Below the pieces are notes generated by a model. It did not search any database. It was not told where the DNA came from and worked only from the letters and a program-made list of their open reading frames with translations. A program made the translations under genes and the position numbers. Positions 1 through 10,800 of a stretch of 64,000 nucleotides of DNA are shown here, piece by piece (the first letter of the stretch is position 1; the number at the start of each line of letters is the position of its first letter). The stretch comes from Gracilaria domingensis (taxonomy: Eukaryota; Rhodophyta; Florideophyceae; Gracilariales; Gracilariaceae): assembly GCA_022539475.1 (NCBI GenBank), contig VCMS01000022.1, positions 62,001 to 126,000 on the forward strand, written 5' to 3'.

Positions 1-159
1 GATGATGTTGGACGAGAGATCGATTACGTCGAAGGCATCTCGGGCGACGGCGAGGTTCTCGATGGCGGGGGTGGCCAGGTTGCGGAGCACGAGCTCGCGA
101 TCGCCGAGGCAGTTTAGCGCCTGGGGGGCGGAATGCACGACGTCCGGCGTGAGACGCAT
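1..159 (-). CDS. SNRPA1: U2 snRNP A' protein, N-terminal part (partial)
   Basis: Reading the minus strand from an ATG at 157-159 gives 53 codons that stay open to the window edge. The protein starts MRLTPDVV and then carries DRELVLRN, IENLAV and FDVIDLSSN. These match the start of U2A' (yeast Lea1), where DRELDLRG, IENLG and FDAIDFSDN sit in the same order and at the same distance from the N-terminus. U2A' is the leucine-rich-repeat partner of U2B'' on stem-loop IV of U2 snRNA, so it is a nuclear splicing factor. Only the first leucine-rich repeats are present; the rest lies left of the window. It is divergent from the Mg-chelatase gene. No intron is visible in the piece seen. The assignment rests on a short but well-patterned match. 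Confidence 0.8.
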   Translation of the reverse strand, partial: MRLTPDVVHSAPQALNCLGDRELVLRNLATPAIENLAVARDAFDVIDLSSNII

Positions 160-1093
160 GTTACGGCGGACGTGGATAGCTCGGACCGAACTAGTTGGCA
201 AGGAGGATCAAATTTTGTGGCGTGCGGGGAAGGCGCACGCGACGACGCGCGCGCACAAACACGCGTCAACAGTGCTCGGTAGCGTTTGGTCGCCGCGCGC
301 ACTAGAAGCCACTGGGCGAGCGCTGTAATGCCAAGCAAAACGGGATCCGATGGCTGTAAGCACCGCGGCGCCGGATTGCAATAATATTGCTAGTAAGGTT
401 ATCGATATGTACAGCAGTTGATATCGGTTCCATAGCTCGAGATAGCAGCTCGGAGCTGCGCGCGACTGCGCGCATCGAAGGTCCACCACCCGCGGCGGCG
501 GAAACGCCTCCCGCGCGGCGGCACCCAATCACGCGCCGCCGCGCCGCGCAATATCTGCGCGCGCGCTTGCCACGCACACGCGCGCCGCCTCCCCCCCGCG
601 CTGCGGCCGTGCGCGCGCGGCGCGTGCAGCTGGCGCGCTGCGCGGCGCGTGATTGGGCGCAAATCTCCGTTGGCGGCGGGGCCGCGCACGCTGAGTGGCG
701 CCGGTGCGCCGAAAATCGCCAAAAGTTCCCGTCGAGCTCGGCGCGCGCGCCGCGCGAGGCGCGTGAATCGACGCCGTTGCGCCACTGATTTGGGGGCGCG
801 TCTGCGCGCGCGACAACAGCTCGGAAAGAGTGCAGCGCGCGCGCGCTTGATTAACGCCGCAGCCGCTGTCGCTGTGCGGGCGAGTCTTGCTTTGCCCATC
901 TGCTCGCCGTGAGCTCGGCGGGCGCTGTGCTTTTGCCGCTTGCGTTCTCATCGTGTCTACTCCCACTGCGTTTCTCTGCGTCACGACCCTTTTCCCCGCT
1001 CCCCGCTCCCCGCTCCCCGCTCCCCCTTCCCGGCGACCCACGCGACTTGCGCGCTGATTTCTCCCTCGTGTGTCGCTTGACAATTTGTACAAT
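160..1093. promoter_or_regulatory. Divergent U2A'/Mg-chelatase H intergenic region with CG island
   Basis: This 934-bp stretch separates two divergent start codons and presumably holds both promoters. About 440-900 is dominated by alternating CG/GC runs. It contains a CCAAT-type element (ATTGGGCGC at 652-660). From about 960 the plus strand becomes C-rich, with four tandem CCCCGCT units at 994-1021. Long open frames cross it on both strands, but they are by-products of low stop-codon density in CG-rich DNA. No TATA box is convincing. Confidence 0.6.
994..1021 (+). repeat. Tandem 7-bp repeat, four copies of CCCCGCT
   Basis: Four perfect head-to-tail copies lie 73 bp upstream of the Mg-chelatase H start codon, inside a pyrimidine-rich leader. 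This may be a core-promoter or 5'-UTR element or simple slippage; the sequence alone does not decide. Confidence 0.85.
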
Positions 1094-4000
1094 ATGAATA
1101 AGCTTGGTTTTGTTCCTGGAGCGGGCTCTTCCGTTCTATTCCGACCGCCAGTCGAGCTCACGGATCGTGGCTTCGTATCGGGATACTCTTCAAACCTCCC
1201 GCTTCGAAGCACGCCTTGCTCGCAGCGCCCGTCGACGCGTGCGACCACCACCAAGGCCATTGTGGGAAATGGCCTGTTCACCCAGTCAAAGCCCACCGAT
1301 CGCAAGGTCGTCGCCCCTTCTGACGGTCGAAAGTGCGTCAAGATTGTGTACATTGTGCTGGAAAGCCAGTATCAGAGCTCCATGACCGCTGCTGCGAACA
1401 GGATCAACGCCGATAACCCGGACATCAGCATGGAAGTTTGCGGCTATTTGCTCGAAGAACTTCGTGACCCTGTAAACTACCAAATGCTCAAGGACGATCT
1501 CGAGGACGCCAATATCTTCATCGGAAGCCTTATTTTCGTCCAGGATCTGGCCGAGCTTGTTGTCAGCGCTGTCAAGCCAGTCCGCGATCGATTGGATGCC
1601 TGTGTTATCTTCCCGTCCATGCCGGACGTCATGAGATTGAACAAGCTGGGTTCCTTCCAGATGAACCAATTGGGCCGTACTAATAGCACAATTGCAAAGT
1701 TCATGCGGAAGAAGAAGCAGGAGAATGGCGCCTCATTCGAGGACAGCATGCTCAAGCTGCTTCGCACCCTGCCAAAGGTGCTCAAGTACCTCCCCAACGA
1801 CAAGGCGCAAGACGCCCGTTCGTTCATGCTCTCGTTCCAATATTGGCTGGGCGGATCTGTTGATAATATTCAGAACTTCTTGCTCATGATCACTGACAAG
1901 TACGTGGCTGCTTCTCCTCAACAAACAGAGCAGGTTGCCTTACCAGTCGTGTACCCTGATGTTGGTATCTGGCACCCGGTGGCTCCTCGTATGTTCGAGG
2001 ATCTTGAAGAATACAACGATTGGTATGAGAACGAGCATTGCAAAGCTGCAGGACTCACTGCACAGTCTCCAACTGTTGGGCTTGTTCTAGCGCGTACGCA
2101 CATGATTACCGGCGATGACTGTCACTATGTGTCGCTGGTCTCCGAGCTCGAAGCTGGAGGCGCAAAGGTCATTCCCGTCTTCTCCAGCGGATTGGACTAC
2201 TCGTTGCCAATCGAAAAGTTCTTCTTCCACAAGGGAACGAACAATGCAAATGTTGACGTCGTCATCTCTTTGACAGGGTTCGCCCTTGTTGGCGGTCCCG
2301 CTCGTCAAGATCATCCGAAGGCTATTGCCACCCTCAAGAAGCTCGACAGACCGTACCTCTGCTCCCTGCCGCTTGTCTTCCAAACAACAGAGGAATGGAA
2401 GGAGTCGGACTTGGGCCTTCACCCTGTTCAGGTGGCGCTCCAAGTTTCCCTGCCCGAGCTTGATGGGGCGATCGAGCCCGTGATTTTTGCTGGCCGCGAT
2501 GGACTTACGGGGCGATCCATTCCGCTCCAGAACCGAATCACAACCATCGCGAACAGGGCACTGAAGTGGGCAGAGCTTCGACGGAAGGAGGTCGCTGAGA
2601 AGAAGGTCGCCGTCACTATCTTTTCGTTCCCTCCGGATAAGGGAAACATCGGAACTGCGGCCTATTTGGACGTGTTTGGTTCGACGTATAAGGTCATGGA
2701 GGGATTAAAGCAGAAGGGGTATACTGTGGAAAATCTTCCCGAGTCACCGGAGGCTCTAATGGAAGAAATTCTGCATGACAAGGAAGCGAAGTACAGCTCA
2801 CCAGAGCTCAATGTGGCTTACCGCATGCCTGTTCCCGAGTATGAGACCGCATGTGACTATCATGAAGCCCTTCACGAGAATTGGGGTCCGGCTCCAGGTC
2901 ATCTTAACACAGATGGCAAGGATTTGCTAGTGTATGGCAAGCAGTTCGGTAATGTGTTTGTCGGAGTGCAGCCCACTTTCGGCTACGAGGGAGATCCTAT
3001 GAGGCTCTTGTTTGCCAAGAGCGCCTCTCCCCATCATGGCTTCGCTGCGTTTTATGCCTACCTAGAAAAGATCTGGAAGGCTGATGCCGTTCTCCATTTT
3101 GGTACCCATGGTTCACTGGAGTTTATGCCTGGTAAGCAGGTGGGTATGTCTGACTTTTGCTATCCGGATAGGCTCATCAGTTCCATCCCCAACATTTACT
3201 ACTACGCAGCCAACAATCCATCGGAGGCAACCATCGCCAAACGCCGGTCGTACGCTGGAACAATTTCTTACTTGACCCCTCCGGCCGAAAATGCTGGTTT
3301 GTACAAGGGTCTTAAGGAGTTGTCTGAGCTCGTTGCATCCTACCAGGGTCAGAAGGAGACTGGACGTGCCGGAGGTATTGTCAACTCCATCGTAGAGCTT
3401 GCACGACAAGTCAACCTCGACAAAGATGTCGCTCTTCCCGAGGACGACGCTAAGGCAATGACTGAATCTGAGAGGGATTTGCTTGTCGGCAAGATCTACA
3501 AGAAACTGATCGAAGTTGAGTCACGGTTGCTTCCGTCAGGACTACATACGATTGGCAAGCCTCCCACTGCCCAGGAAGCAACTGCCACACTTGTGAGCAT
3601 TTCAAGTCTGGACAGGCTCAACGACAAGGGTGAGACGGAAACCAAGTCCTTGCCGAGGGTAATTGCAGAATCGATCAATCGCGACATTGACGAAATCTAC
3701 AAGAATTCCGACAAGGGTATTCTTGAAGATGTCGATATGCTCCAGAAAATCACCGAAGCAAGTCGCGCTGCGGTCCAGGCGTTGGTCAGTAACTCTGTAA
3801 ATGCAGACGGTCGCATTGAGAGAGTGGCAGCCATTGATCTTGGTGCTTTCATTGGAAAGATAATGGGAATCAAATCACCAATGGGCGAAGCGCTAAAGGA
3901 GAAAGGGTTCCCCAACGTTCCGGATGATGCACTTGTTCCCATGGTGGAGTACCTCGAGTTCTGTCTCGAGCAGGTGATCAAGGACAATGAGATGGGTGCT

Positions 4001-5266
4001 CTCGTTGATGCTCTGGAAGGTCGCTTCATTCCGCCAGGACCTGGAGGTGATCCAGTCCGCAACCCTGATGTGTTGCCAACTGGAAAGAACATTCACGCGT
4101 TGGATCCGCAAAGTTTACCGACCGTGGCCGCTCTGGACTCCGGTAAGATTGTTGTCGACAGACTCCTTGAGCAGCAGATGAGTGCGGAAGGTGCGTTACC
4201 GGAGACTATCAGTGTGATGATGTGGGGTTCAGACTGCCTCAAGACTTCAGGTGAGAGTATCGCTGAGATTTATTGGCTTATTGGTGCGCGCCCTCTCCCC
4301 GACCCTCTTGGGCGTGTGAACAAAATCGAGCTGATTCCTCTGGAGGAACTCGGTCGCCCAAGGGTTGATGTTGTGGTGAACTGCTCCGGAGTGTTCAGAG
4401 ACTTGTTCATTAATCAGATGGCACTCATGGACAAGGCAGTGAAAATGGCGGCTGAAGCCGACGAGGACCCGGAAATGAACTTCGTTCGTAAGCACGCTCT
4501 TGAACAAGCAGCTGAGCTGGACATCCCCGTGCGTGAGGCTGCGACTCGTGTGTTCTCCAATGCCTCAGGAAGTTACTCTGCGAACGTGTCCTTGGCGATT
4601 GAGAATGGTGGTTGGGAGGATGAGAAGCAGTTGCAGGACATGTACTTATCTCGGAAAGGGTTTGCCTTCAACGCGGACCGACCCGGAGAAATGAAAGTGA
4701 GCCAAGCAATCTTTGAGAAAACACTGTCTACTGTGGACGTAACTTTCCAGAATCTGGACAGTGGCGAAATCTCATTGACAGATGTTTCGCATTATCTGGA
4801 TTCCGACCCTACCAAGGTGGTGCAACGACTTCGCAAGGACGGCAAGAAGCCGAAGGCGTTCATCGCCGACACTACAACAGCAAACGCACAAGTACGTTCG
4901 TTGTCCGCCACCATTCGTCTCGATACGAGAACGAAGCTGGTTAACCCGAAATGGATTGAAGGAAACCTCAAATCCGGGTACGAGGGAGCGAGGGAGATTG
5001 CCAAGCGTTTAAGGAACACATACGGATTTGCGGCAACTTCTGGTGAAGTGGACAGCTTTGTGTTCCAGGACGCCAATGATACTTTCATTAAGGACGAGGA
5101 GATGCAGAAGCGTTTGTTGGACATGAACCCTAACAGCTTCAGAGATATGGTGACTACGTTCCTAGAGGCGGCTGGGCGTGGGTACTGGGACGCATCGGAT
5201 GACGATCTGGATAAGCTTCGTGAATTGTACAGCGAAGTTGAAGACCGCATCGAAGGTGTGGAGTAG
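1094..5266 (+). CDS. CHLH: Magnesium-protoporphyrin chelatase subunit H
   Basis: This 1,390-residue protein is the large, porphyrin-binding subunit of Mg-chelatase. It presents protoporphyrin IX to the ChlI/ChlD AAA+ motor for Mg insertion, the first committed step of chlorophyll synthesis in the plastid. The CobN/BchH family signature [15 protein letters not shown] lies near residue 665-685, and the protein is collinear with BchH/ChlH to the C-terminus, with no gap or stop. The length is normal for plant and algal ChlH. The first 60-80 residues are rich in Ser, Arg and Thr and poor in acidic residues, which suggests a plastid transit peptide before the conserved [10 protein letters not shown] block. 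The open frame extends upstream only to a GTG at 1070, so the ATG at 1094 is taken as the start. It is intronless. ATE1 follows on the same strand about 730 bp downstream. Confidence 0.97.
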   Translation: MNKLGFVPGAGSSVLFRPPVELTDRGFVSGYSSNLPLRSTPCSQRPSTRATTTKAIVGNGLFTQSKPTDRKVVAPSDGRKCVKIVYIVLESQYQSSMTAAANRINADNPDISMEVCGYLLEELRDPVNYQMLKDDLEDANIFIGSLIFVQDLAELVVSAVKPVRDRLDACVIFPSMPDVMRLNKLGSFQMNQLGRTNSTIAKFMRKKKQENGASFEDSMLKLLRTLPKVLKYLPNDKAQDARSFMLSFQYWLGGSVDNIQNFLLMITDKYVAASPQQTEQVALPVVYPDVGIWHPVAPRMFEDLEEYNDWYENEHCKAAGLTAQSPTVGLVLARTHMITGDDCHYVSLVSELEAGGAKVIPVFSSGLDYSLPIEKFFFHKGTNNANVDVVISLTGFALVGGPARQDHPKAIATLKKLDRPYLCSLPLVFQTTEEWKESDLGLHPVQVALQVSLPELDGAIEPVIFAGRDGLTGRSIPLQNRITTIANRALKWAELRRKEVAEKKVAVTIFSFPPDKGNIGTAAYLDVFGSTYKVMEGLKQKGYTVENLPESPEALMEEILHDKEAKYSSPELNVAYRMPVPEYETACDYHEALHENWGPAPGHLNTDGKDLLVYGKQFGNVFVGVQPTFGYEGDPMRLLFAKSASPHHGFAAFYAYLEKIWKADAVLHFGTHGSLEFMPGKQVGMSDFCYPDRLISSIPNIYYYAANNPSEATIAKRRSYAGTISYLTPPAENAGLYKGLKELSELVASYQGQKETGRAGGIVNSIVELARQVNLDKDVALPEDDAKAMTESERDLLVGKIYKKLIEVESRLLPSGLHTIGKPPTAQEATATLVSISSLDRLNDKGETETKSLPRVIAESINRDIDEIYKNSDKGILEDVDMLQKITEASRAAVQALVSNSVNADGRIERVAAIDLGAFIGKIMGIKSPMGEALKEKGFPNVPDDALVPMVEYLEFCLEQVIKDNEMGALVDALEGRFIPPGPGGDPVRNPDVLPTGKNIHALDPQSLPTVAALDSGKIVVDRLLEQQMSAEGALPETISVMMWGSDCLKTSGESIAEIYWLIGARPLPDPLGRVNKIELIPLEELGRPRVDVVVNCSGVFRDLFINQMALMDKAVKMAAEADEDPEMNFVRKHALEQAAELDIPVREAATRVFSNASGSYSANVSLAIENGGWEDEKQLQDMYLSRKGFAFNADRPGEMKVSQAIFEKTLSTVDVTFQNLDSGEISLTDVSHYLDSDPTKVVQRLRKDGKKPKAFIADTTTANAQVRSLSATIRLDTRTKLVNPKWIEGNLKSGYEGAREIAKRLRNTYGFAATSGEVDSFVFQDANDTFIKDEEMQKRLLDMNPNSFRDMVTTFLEAAGRGYWDASDDDLDKLRELYSEVEDRIEGVE

Positions 5267-5999
5267 CTAGTTAGTGGGCTGCTTTCTGTACGTTGAGCTC
5301 CGTGTCGCTTTTGCGGAGAGCAGTTTTTGTTATCGTATATCGAATGACCACTTGTAAACAACAGTCGTTTTTCTACCTTTGGTACCTTTGGTAGTTTTTG
5401 TGACAGGGCGGAGACAATTGGGAGCGGAAACTCGGGGCAGGCTTTTCGCACGATAGGCAGCCCGTCAAGACAATTCGGTTGTACTGTATCGCAGAAAGAC
5501 ACTTGTGATAACTTTTATCGAAGAAGGGTTGATGAGTTACGGTCCGTAGTAACTTACGCATAGTGGTTCAAATTCAAATGTACTTGGCGAATGAAATGGC
5601 TGATCTAACTAATATCGCCAGTTGACCGTTTCAGGCGACGTGAGAGCGTCGTGGGCGAAGGATTCGGCGACAGATTTTGTGGCGTCGTGTGGTGTGCGGC
5701 GCGTGAGGAGCACACCGAAGAGACGCCAATTTTTTGGAAAAAGAGATCATGCAAATGAGGATGCATTTCCGAGCGAACGAAAACGTGCCTTGCTGTGCCC
5801 CCAGGAGAAGCGCTGTTTTCGTTGTAAAGGGGTATGATAGGGCGGCGCTGCTGAGACCGCTTTTTGCTTTGAGCGGGAGTTTGGCTCGCCTCTCACGACT
5901 CTGCTGACTCTATTTAGAGCAGCACGCCTCATTGTAGTGCTTCGCAGCTTTGCTTCAACCGTATCCTCTCTCCCACGCCCGTCTTCCAAGCTGATCACC
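5267..5999. other. Intergenic region between CHLH and ATE1
   Basis: This 733-bp stretch should hold the CHLH 3' UTR and the ATE1 promoter. The only structure seen is a short repeat of CTTTGGTA around 5379-5393. Open frames are short and not protein-like. No terminator, tRNA or conserved element was recognised. Confidence 0.5.
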
Positions 6000-7964
6000 A
6001 TGATTCAGTCCACTCAGGTTCCTCGTTCTCGCGTAATTCATCTGGGCTCTGATTCGTCTAGGTGTGGCTATTGTCGAAGGAGTGACGGTAGCCACAATTA
6101 CGCTGTATGGGCTCTCCGACTGCACGTTGAGGACTACCAAGAACTCTTAGACGCCGGGTGGCGTCGAAGTGGAAACTATCTATATCGTCCCCATCTCGAC
6201 AACACGTGCTGCCCGCCGTACGTCATTCGACTCGACGCCAGCAATTTTAAGCCGTCTAGTACTCATAAGCGGGTGCTTAAACGACTGCGTCATGCGTCGA
6301 CGTCGACTGCCGTTAACCAGCCGCAGGTACAGAAGGATAACCGCAAGGACCGATGGAAACAAGCTACCCAACCTCTGTCGGCGGCTTCCGATCACAAGTT
6401 GGGGGTTATCCGAGCTGCTATCTCTGAGGCCGCTCAAAAATTTGTCAGTTCCAGTCATTTGAATCCTGCCTTGCGGGTGGAGCACGTTCAAGATGCTCTT
6501 TCAAAGTTCAAGGTATTTCCGCCTCGACAACCGGCCAAAAAGACAGCTTCAGATCCTAATCGGAGGGGGTGCGGTCGAGAAAGATCAATCCATGCGGATG
6601 GCAGAGAGGGTACTCGACAACGGGATGACGTGCCAAACTCGGTCAGCAACATTGCCTTGGTTTTGGCAGCAGCTGAGAGAAAAGGCAGTACAACACCATC
6701 GTCGCAGTGCGATGATCCTTCAAAACGGCAGATGCATATTGCGGACGCTTTTCAACGTATGTTGCGTCAAAACCAATCTGTGTGTGACGTTTCAGCTGTG
6801 GGAGTGACGTATCCAGGGTTTCTTAACTTTTGGTGGAATCCACCGGAGGAACCTTCGTATGGAGATACTAGAAAACCAGAACATGAGAACGACCGTAGAC
6901 GTTCAAGTGGCAGCAGACGTTCAAGTGACACCTTGTTTCATGTGAAGCAAATCCATCCACTGCCCGCCGTAACTGAACGCAATTGGAGAGCCAAGAGATC
7001 ATCGGTGCTGAAGAGTATTGACGTAAGCGACGTCAGTGAATTAGATGTGATGAGTGATATTGATCACGGCCAAACATCAAACCCCTCTCCGGCTTCTACA
7101 AAATCTTCTCTTCCTGATGCCAAACAGCCACCGCTACAAAGTCGAGGAGAAGAATCTAATGCGAGCAATTTTGCAATGCAGATGGTACCTTCAGAATTTC
7201 GAGAAGAATCTTATGAGCTATTTCGTAGGTATCAGATGTCAATACACGATGAACGCGCTTCACAATGCTCCAGGGATATTTACACCAGGTTCCTCGTTGA
7301 TAGTCCGCTGACAAGGTATCAGTCTGCGTCAAACGACGAGGAACGGTACGGCTCCTATCATTTTCTTTACCGGATCGGTGGCCGGCTTTTTGCAGTTGGC
7401 GTTGTGGACGTGCTACCTAGATGTCTTAGTTCTGTTTACCTGTTCTACGACCCTGATTTTGCGAAGCTTTCACCTGGGACACTTTCAGCTCTTAAGGAAA
7501 TTGACTGGATTAAGAGCGTGTCCCACGTATATCCATATCTGCGCTATTACTACATGGGCTACTACATTCACTCGTGTCCGAAAATGAGGTACAAAGCATC
7601 GTTCAATCCATCACAACTTCTCTGCGAAGTTTCAAAGAACTGGGTGCCAGTCTCTGAAGCACGTCGGGTTCTGGACAGTATCGGGGAGCGTGCTTTGAGA
7701 CTTGCTCCACCTGAAATGGTTCCAGCTCCGGTTGCTTCATATTTTCAGTTTGACGAGGAGGAAATGGAACGATTGACGGATGAGGCTATCCTACATGTTG
7801 GAAATGCAGATGACGAAGTAATGAAAATGTTGTCTTTCAAGTCGTTGAGGGAGACACTAGGTTCTCGATGTCCGGAGCAGGTCAGCACCATTCGCAGCGG
7901 GATTGAGGCGTTCTTACGTCACGTCGGAAAGCGGAACTCTTGTTATTATATACATATGTTGTAA
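6000..7964 (+). CDS. ATE1: Arginyl-tRNA--protein transferase (N-degron pathway)
   Basis: The 654-residue protein transfers arginine from Arg-tRNA to N-terminal Asp/Glu of proteins, marking them for degradation by the Arg/N-degron route. The N-terminal ATE domain has CGYC (Cys22, Cys25), WALRLHVEDYQ, GWRRSGNYLY and a CCPPY pair (Cys70, Cys71). These four cysteines correspond to the family's conserved cysteines, reported to bind metal or an Fe-S cluster. The C-terminal domain has FRRYQMSIH, GSYHFLYR, SSVYLFYDPDF and YYYMGYYIHSCPKMRYK, all typical of the family. Between the two halves (about residues 150-370) lies a long Ser/Arg-rich, probably disordered insert that includes an 18-bp tandem duplication near 6897-6932. 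The open frame extends upstream to a GTG; the ATG at 6000, preceded by ATCACC, is chosen. It is intronless. Confidence 0.95.
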   Translation: MIQSTQVPRSRVIHLGSDSSRCGYCRRSDGSHNYAVWALRLHVEDYQELLDAGWRRSGNYLYRPHLDNTCCPPYVIRLDASNFKPSSTHKRVLKRLRHASTSTAVNQPQVQKDNRKDRWKQATQPLSAASDHKLGVIRAAISEAAQKFVSSSHLNPALRVEHVQDALSKFKVFPPRQPAKKTASDPNRRGCGRERSIHADGREGTRQRDDVPNSVSNIALVLAAAERKGSTTPSSQCDDPSKRQMHIADAFQRMLRQNQSVCDVSAVGVTYPGFLNFWWNPPEEPSYGDTRKPEHENDRRRSSGSRRSSDTLFHVKQIHPLPAVTERNWRAKRSSVLKSIDVSDVSELDVMSDIDHGQTSNPSPASTKSSLPDAKQPPLQSRGEESNASNFAMQMVPSEFREESYELFRRYQMSIHDERASQCSRDIYTRFLVDSPLTRYQSASNDEERYGSYHFLYRIGGRLFAVGVVDVLPRCLSSVYLFYDPDFAKLSPGTLSALKEIDWIKSVSHVYPYLRYYYMGYYIHSCPKMRYKASFNPSQLLCEVSKNWVPVSEARRVLDSIGERALRLAPPEMVPAPVASYFQFDEEEMERLTDEAILHVGNADDEVMKMLSFKSLRETLGSRCPEQVSTIRSGIEAFLRHVGKRNSCYYIHML

Positions 7965-8246
7965 GTTGTAATGCATTGCTAGTAGTTTTATCCTTAAACC
8001 TGTGTACAGACACTTGTATAGTTGTTCACAACTCGATTATGGGCTTTGAATTCTCGCGTTTGTTGCAAGATGTGGAGCATCGATATACTTTAATATTCTG
8101 ATATGAAAGCGTTGTAGGGTTTCGAACACAATGGTTTCGGAGCTTCATCTTCTACGTGTACATTGGTACAGAAGGGTTTTTGGGGTGCTTTGTGGATCGG
8201 ATAGGGTGGGGTCTGTTTAGAAGGCCCTGTCCCTTATCGAACGTGG
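7965..8246. other. Convergent 3' region between ATE1 and MPBQ methyltransferase
   Basis: This 282-bp spacer lies between two converging genes and should hold both 3' UTRs and polyadenylation sites. It is A/T-richer than the flanking coding sequence. No clear AATAAA-type signal or gene was seen. Confidence 0.5.
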
Positions 8247-9269
8247 CTAATGCTTCTGACGGATAAACAACGCAGCATATAAGATTATTAGAAATGGAAG
8301 AATGAAATAGTAACCACCGGCTAGGACGCCGAGGAACCACTTTGGAAGGAACAAGAGTCTGTCAGCAAAGGATAGCTCCCGTTTTCTCGACTCTAGCATT
8401 TCCCCAAGCTCAACAGGGCTCTCCATAGGTCCCTCAGTCGGCTTCGTACCAGTAATCGTAAGGCCCATGATAAGCCCATGTTGGCGAACCCCTTTATATG
8501 CCTTGGGACCAATGTATGAAATTTGCAAGTCCTCGAAACCAGCATCTGTGAACCACTCACGGTATTCAGACTCCATGGGAAACAGCATCCAGAGGTCACA
8601 CCAGAATCTCGAAAACCAGTTTGTAGCACGCACTGGTCCAATAAGGGTAGCCACACCGCCAGGTTTCAACACGCGATACGCCTCAGCAATTCCCCGTTGA
8701 GGCTCTGGCCAGTACTCAATCGAGCCAGCCGATGTGTATCTATCAAATTCTCCGCTACTGAAAGGTAAATTCTCAGCATCTCCTTCGACGAACGTGACGC
8801 CGTCCAACGTTTTCTTTGCTTTTGCTTTGGACATTTGATGCGGACTTTGGTCCAGTAGCGTTATGTGCTTCGTGTCAATATACTTCGCAACTCCTTCCGT
8901 GCAGAACCCTGTACCGCCTCCAACGTCCACAGTCTTGAGATCACGACCAGGGCACTCAAGCTGCGCTTGGCTGAGAGAACGGTCACGCATTTCTTTCGTC
9001 CAATGGAACGGATTGACTATGGTGTCATAGACAATGGACAGAAAGCGATAGAACCAGAAGGCCTCTCGCTTGTGCTGAATAAGACCTCTTCCCCTTCGCT
9101 TCGGACCCTCTCCGCCATCAGATGCGACGGTCATTGAAAGTTTGCATCTTTGCGACCGAATCGCTGGAACGTGTACCAACTGCGGAGTGTAGCGAGGTGT
9201 GAAGGATGATGCTCGTGACGGACTTAGTTTGGTTGTGCTCACCGGTGCGACAAACGCGTGGTAAGCCAT
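8247..9269 (-). CDS. VTE3: MPBQ/MSBQ methyltransferase (plastoquinone and tocopherol synthesis)
   Basis: This 340-residue SAM-dependent methyltransferase matches the family that methylates 2-methyl-6-phytylbenzoquinol and 2-methyl-6-solanesylbenzoquinol in the plastid inner envelope, giving tocopherol and plastoquinone precursors. The SAM motif I VDVGGGTGFCTEG is at about residues 114-126. It is followed by an acidic loop-2 motif with EGDAENLPF and by SIEYWPEPQRGIAEAYRVLKPGG. The first 50 residues are Ser/Thr/Arg-rich and probably a transit peptide. The C-terminus (about 305-335) is a hydrophobic segment ending in RQKH, the membrane anchor found in plant-type VTE3. That tail is the main reason for choosing VTE3 over a generic UbiE/COQ5-type enzyme. 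The start ATG is at 9267-9269. It is intronless and divergent from UFC1. Confidence 0.9.
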   Translation of the reverse strand: MAYHAFVAPVSTTKLSPSRASSFTPRYTPQLVHVPAIRSQRCKLSMTVASDGGEGPKRRGRGLIQHKREAFWFYRFLSIVYDTIVNPFHWTKEMRDRSLSQAQLECPGRDLKTVDVGGGTGFCTEGVAKYIDTKHITLLDQSPHQMSKAKAKKTLDGVTFVEGDAENLPFSSGEFDRYTSAGSIEYWPEPQRGIAEAYRVLKPGGVATLIGPVRATNWFSRFWCDLWMLFPMESEYREWFTDAGFEDLQISYIGPKAYKGVRQHGLIMGLTITGTKPTEGPMESPVELGEMLESRKRELSFADRLLFLPKWFLGVLAGGYYFILPFLIILYAALFIRQKH

Positions 9270-10166
9270 CTTTGCTACGGGTCTGAGCGAGATTGAGGAC
9301 CAGTGACTTCAAGCGAAAGGTTTAAACACTCGGACGACGAGGATAAGGCGGTCTGTAGGGCGGCAGATTTAACGCATAGTTCAAAGGACGCTGGTATTGC
9401 GAGCTTGTGCGGTGGGAGAGGAAGAATGAAACGACGCCACGCGTCATTGAATGGCTGCCGCTGCACCGTTGCGAGAACGCAACGGCGCCTGTGAGGTGCA
9501 TCTCATCTGCCGCCACCAATAAAATACGTGCAAGTGGCAATATTATTGATAATGCAATAATATTATTTGGAACCTTGATCCGTAATCCCAAGCACCTTCA
9601 CCACTGGCTGCCGTCTCTCTCTCTTTCGTGGGTTTGTTGTCGACCAAAAAACCTTTGTAAAACACCTCTATGTCGCAGCCACTAATCACTAATCAGACCC
9701 TGCACCACAATGAGCAAGAGAGAGACGAGAAAGTAACAGAGATATTAAATTTTTTCGACCGCAGGCGTACTGCTCCCAAGTTCACTGTTCTATGTTCGTC
9801 TCTCAGACAGTACTGTGGTAGAGAGAGCGAAAGAGCGAGAGCGAGAGGTTATTTTATTTTGTGCTTGCAGCGTGGTACTGTAGATCAATGCCATGGTCTT
9901 CTCCCAGGCTATAATGGCCTCTGAATAGCATTGCTGGCCTTTCTAACGCGCGATTGCCGCTATATTTTTGAAAAAACATTGACGGCAGGCAACGTGACTG
10001 GGCAATCATTTCCTCGTGGATTGTAACAACGATTGTGTGAAGTTAATGAGCTTGACACGATAGAGCAGCTTAAAGAGCTCTCACTCGCACCTCGACGACA
10101 CTCTGAAGACGCTGTGGCTCTTCGCGGTCAAATCACCACCTTGGACGAAACGAATTGATTTCTGCA
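9270..10166. promoter_or_regulatory. Divergent VTE3/UFC1 intergenic region
   Basis: This 897-bp stretch lies between two divergent start codons. A purine-rich GA tract at about 9820-9850 and several A/T-rich patches near 9540-9570 are visible. Short open frames exist on both strands but none resembles a known protein. No CG island is present here, unlike upstream of CHLH. Confidence 0.45.
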
Positions 10167-10800
10167 ATGGACGACGGAACTAAGGAGACTGTTAATAAAC
10201 TTCCATTGCTCAGCGTTCGGGCATCACCGCGGGACAAAGATGCGTGGACTGCCAGGTTAAAAGAAGAGTTGACAGCTCTCATACAGGTACAGTAGTCCCC
10301 ACTCCATTCATCCTTATCTTTCGTGGGTCAGCTAACCGTAAAGTTTCTCTGTGCAGTACGTCAAAATCAACAAAGAACAGGACAAAGACTGGTTCCAGAT
10401 CGAATGTAATAAGACAGGAACTAGATGGACTGGGAAGTGCTGGTACTATTACGAACAAATACGATACGAATTCGACCTAGAATTTGAGATTCCTGTAACA
10501 TATCCCGCTTCAGCTCCAGAACTGAAGCTTCCCCAACTTGAAGGATTGACCTCGAAGATGTACCGCGGTGGCAAGATATGCCAGACCATTCATTTCCAAC
10601 CTCTCTGGTCAAGAAACGTCCCGCGATTCGGGATTGCACACTCCCTTGCATTATCTGTAAGTTCGCATCATCGTTCACACATGTTGCACTGATCGCTAAC
10701 GACACATTTTGTTCCCATTTCTTCGTAGCTGGGACCGTGGCTGGCTGCTGAGATTCCGGACTTGGTTGGCAGAGGGGTAATTGACAGTTTCAAGAAATGA
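10167..10800 (+). CDS. UFC1: UFM1-conjugating enzyme E2 (three exons)
   Basis: Exons 10167-10286, 10357-10656 and 10729-10800 join in phase 0 to give 163 residues. UFC1 is the E2 that receives UFM1 from UBA5 and hands it to UFL1, acting in ER-associated ufmylation, including of ribosomes. The product is collinear with animal and plant UFC1: GPRD-like [46 protein letters not shown] and [12 protein letters not shown]. The catalytic cysteine is Cys115 in GGKIC (human Cys116). Length is normal. Intron boundaries are set by the protein match and by GT...AG ends. It is the only gene in the window that clearly needs splicing. Presence of UFC1 implies a complete UFM1 system in the organism. Confidence 0.95.
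10287..10356 (+). other. UFC1 intron 1 (70 nt)
   Basis: It begins GTACAG and ends GTGCAG. A GCTAAC branch-point-like site is at 10331-10336, about 20 nt before the acceptor. Removing it joins LTALIQ to YVKINK exactly as in other UFC1 proteins. Confidence 0.93.
10657..10728 (+). other. UFC1 intron 2 (72 nt)
   Basis: It begins GTAAGT and ends TCGTAG. A GCTAAC branch-point-like site is at 10695-10700, with a T-rich stretch before the acceptor. Removing it joins HSLALS to LGPWLA. Confidence 0.93.

Noticed and set aside
529..1353. 274-codon minus-strand open frame over the CHLH 5' end
   Set aside because: It is antisense to a certain gene and lies in CG-rich DNA where stops are rare; the product is an Arg/Ala-rich low-complexity string.
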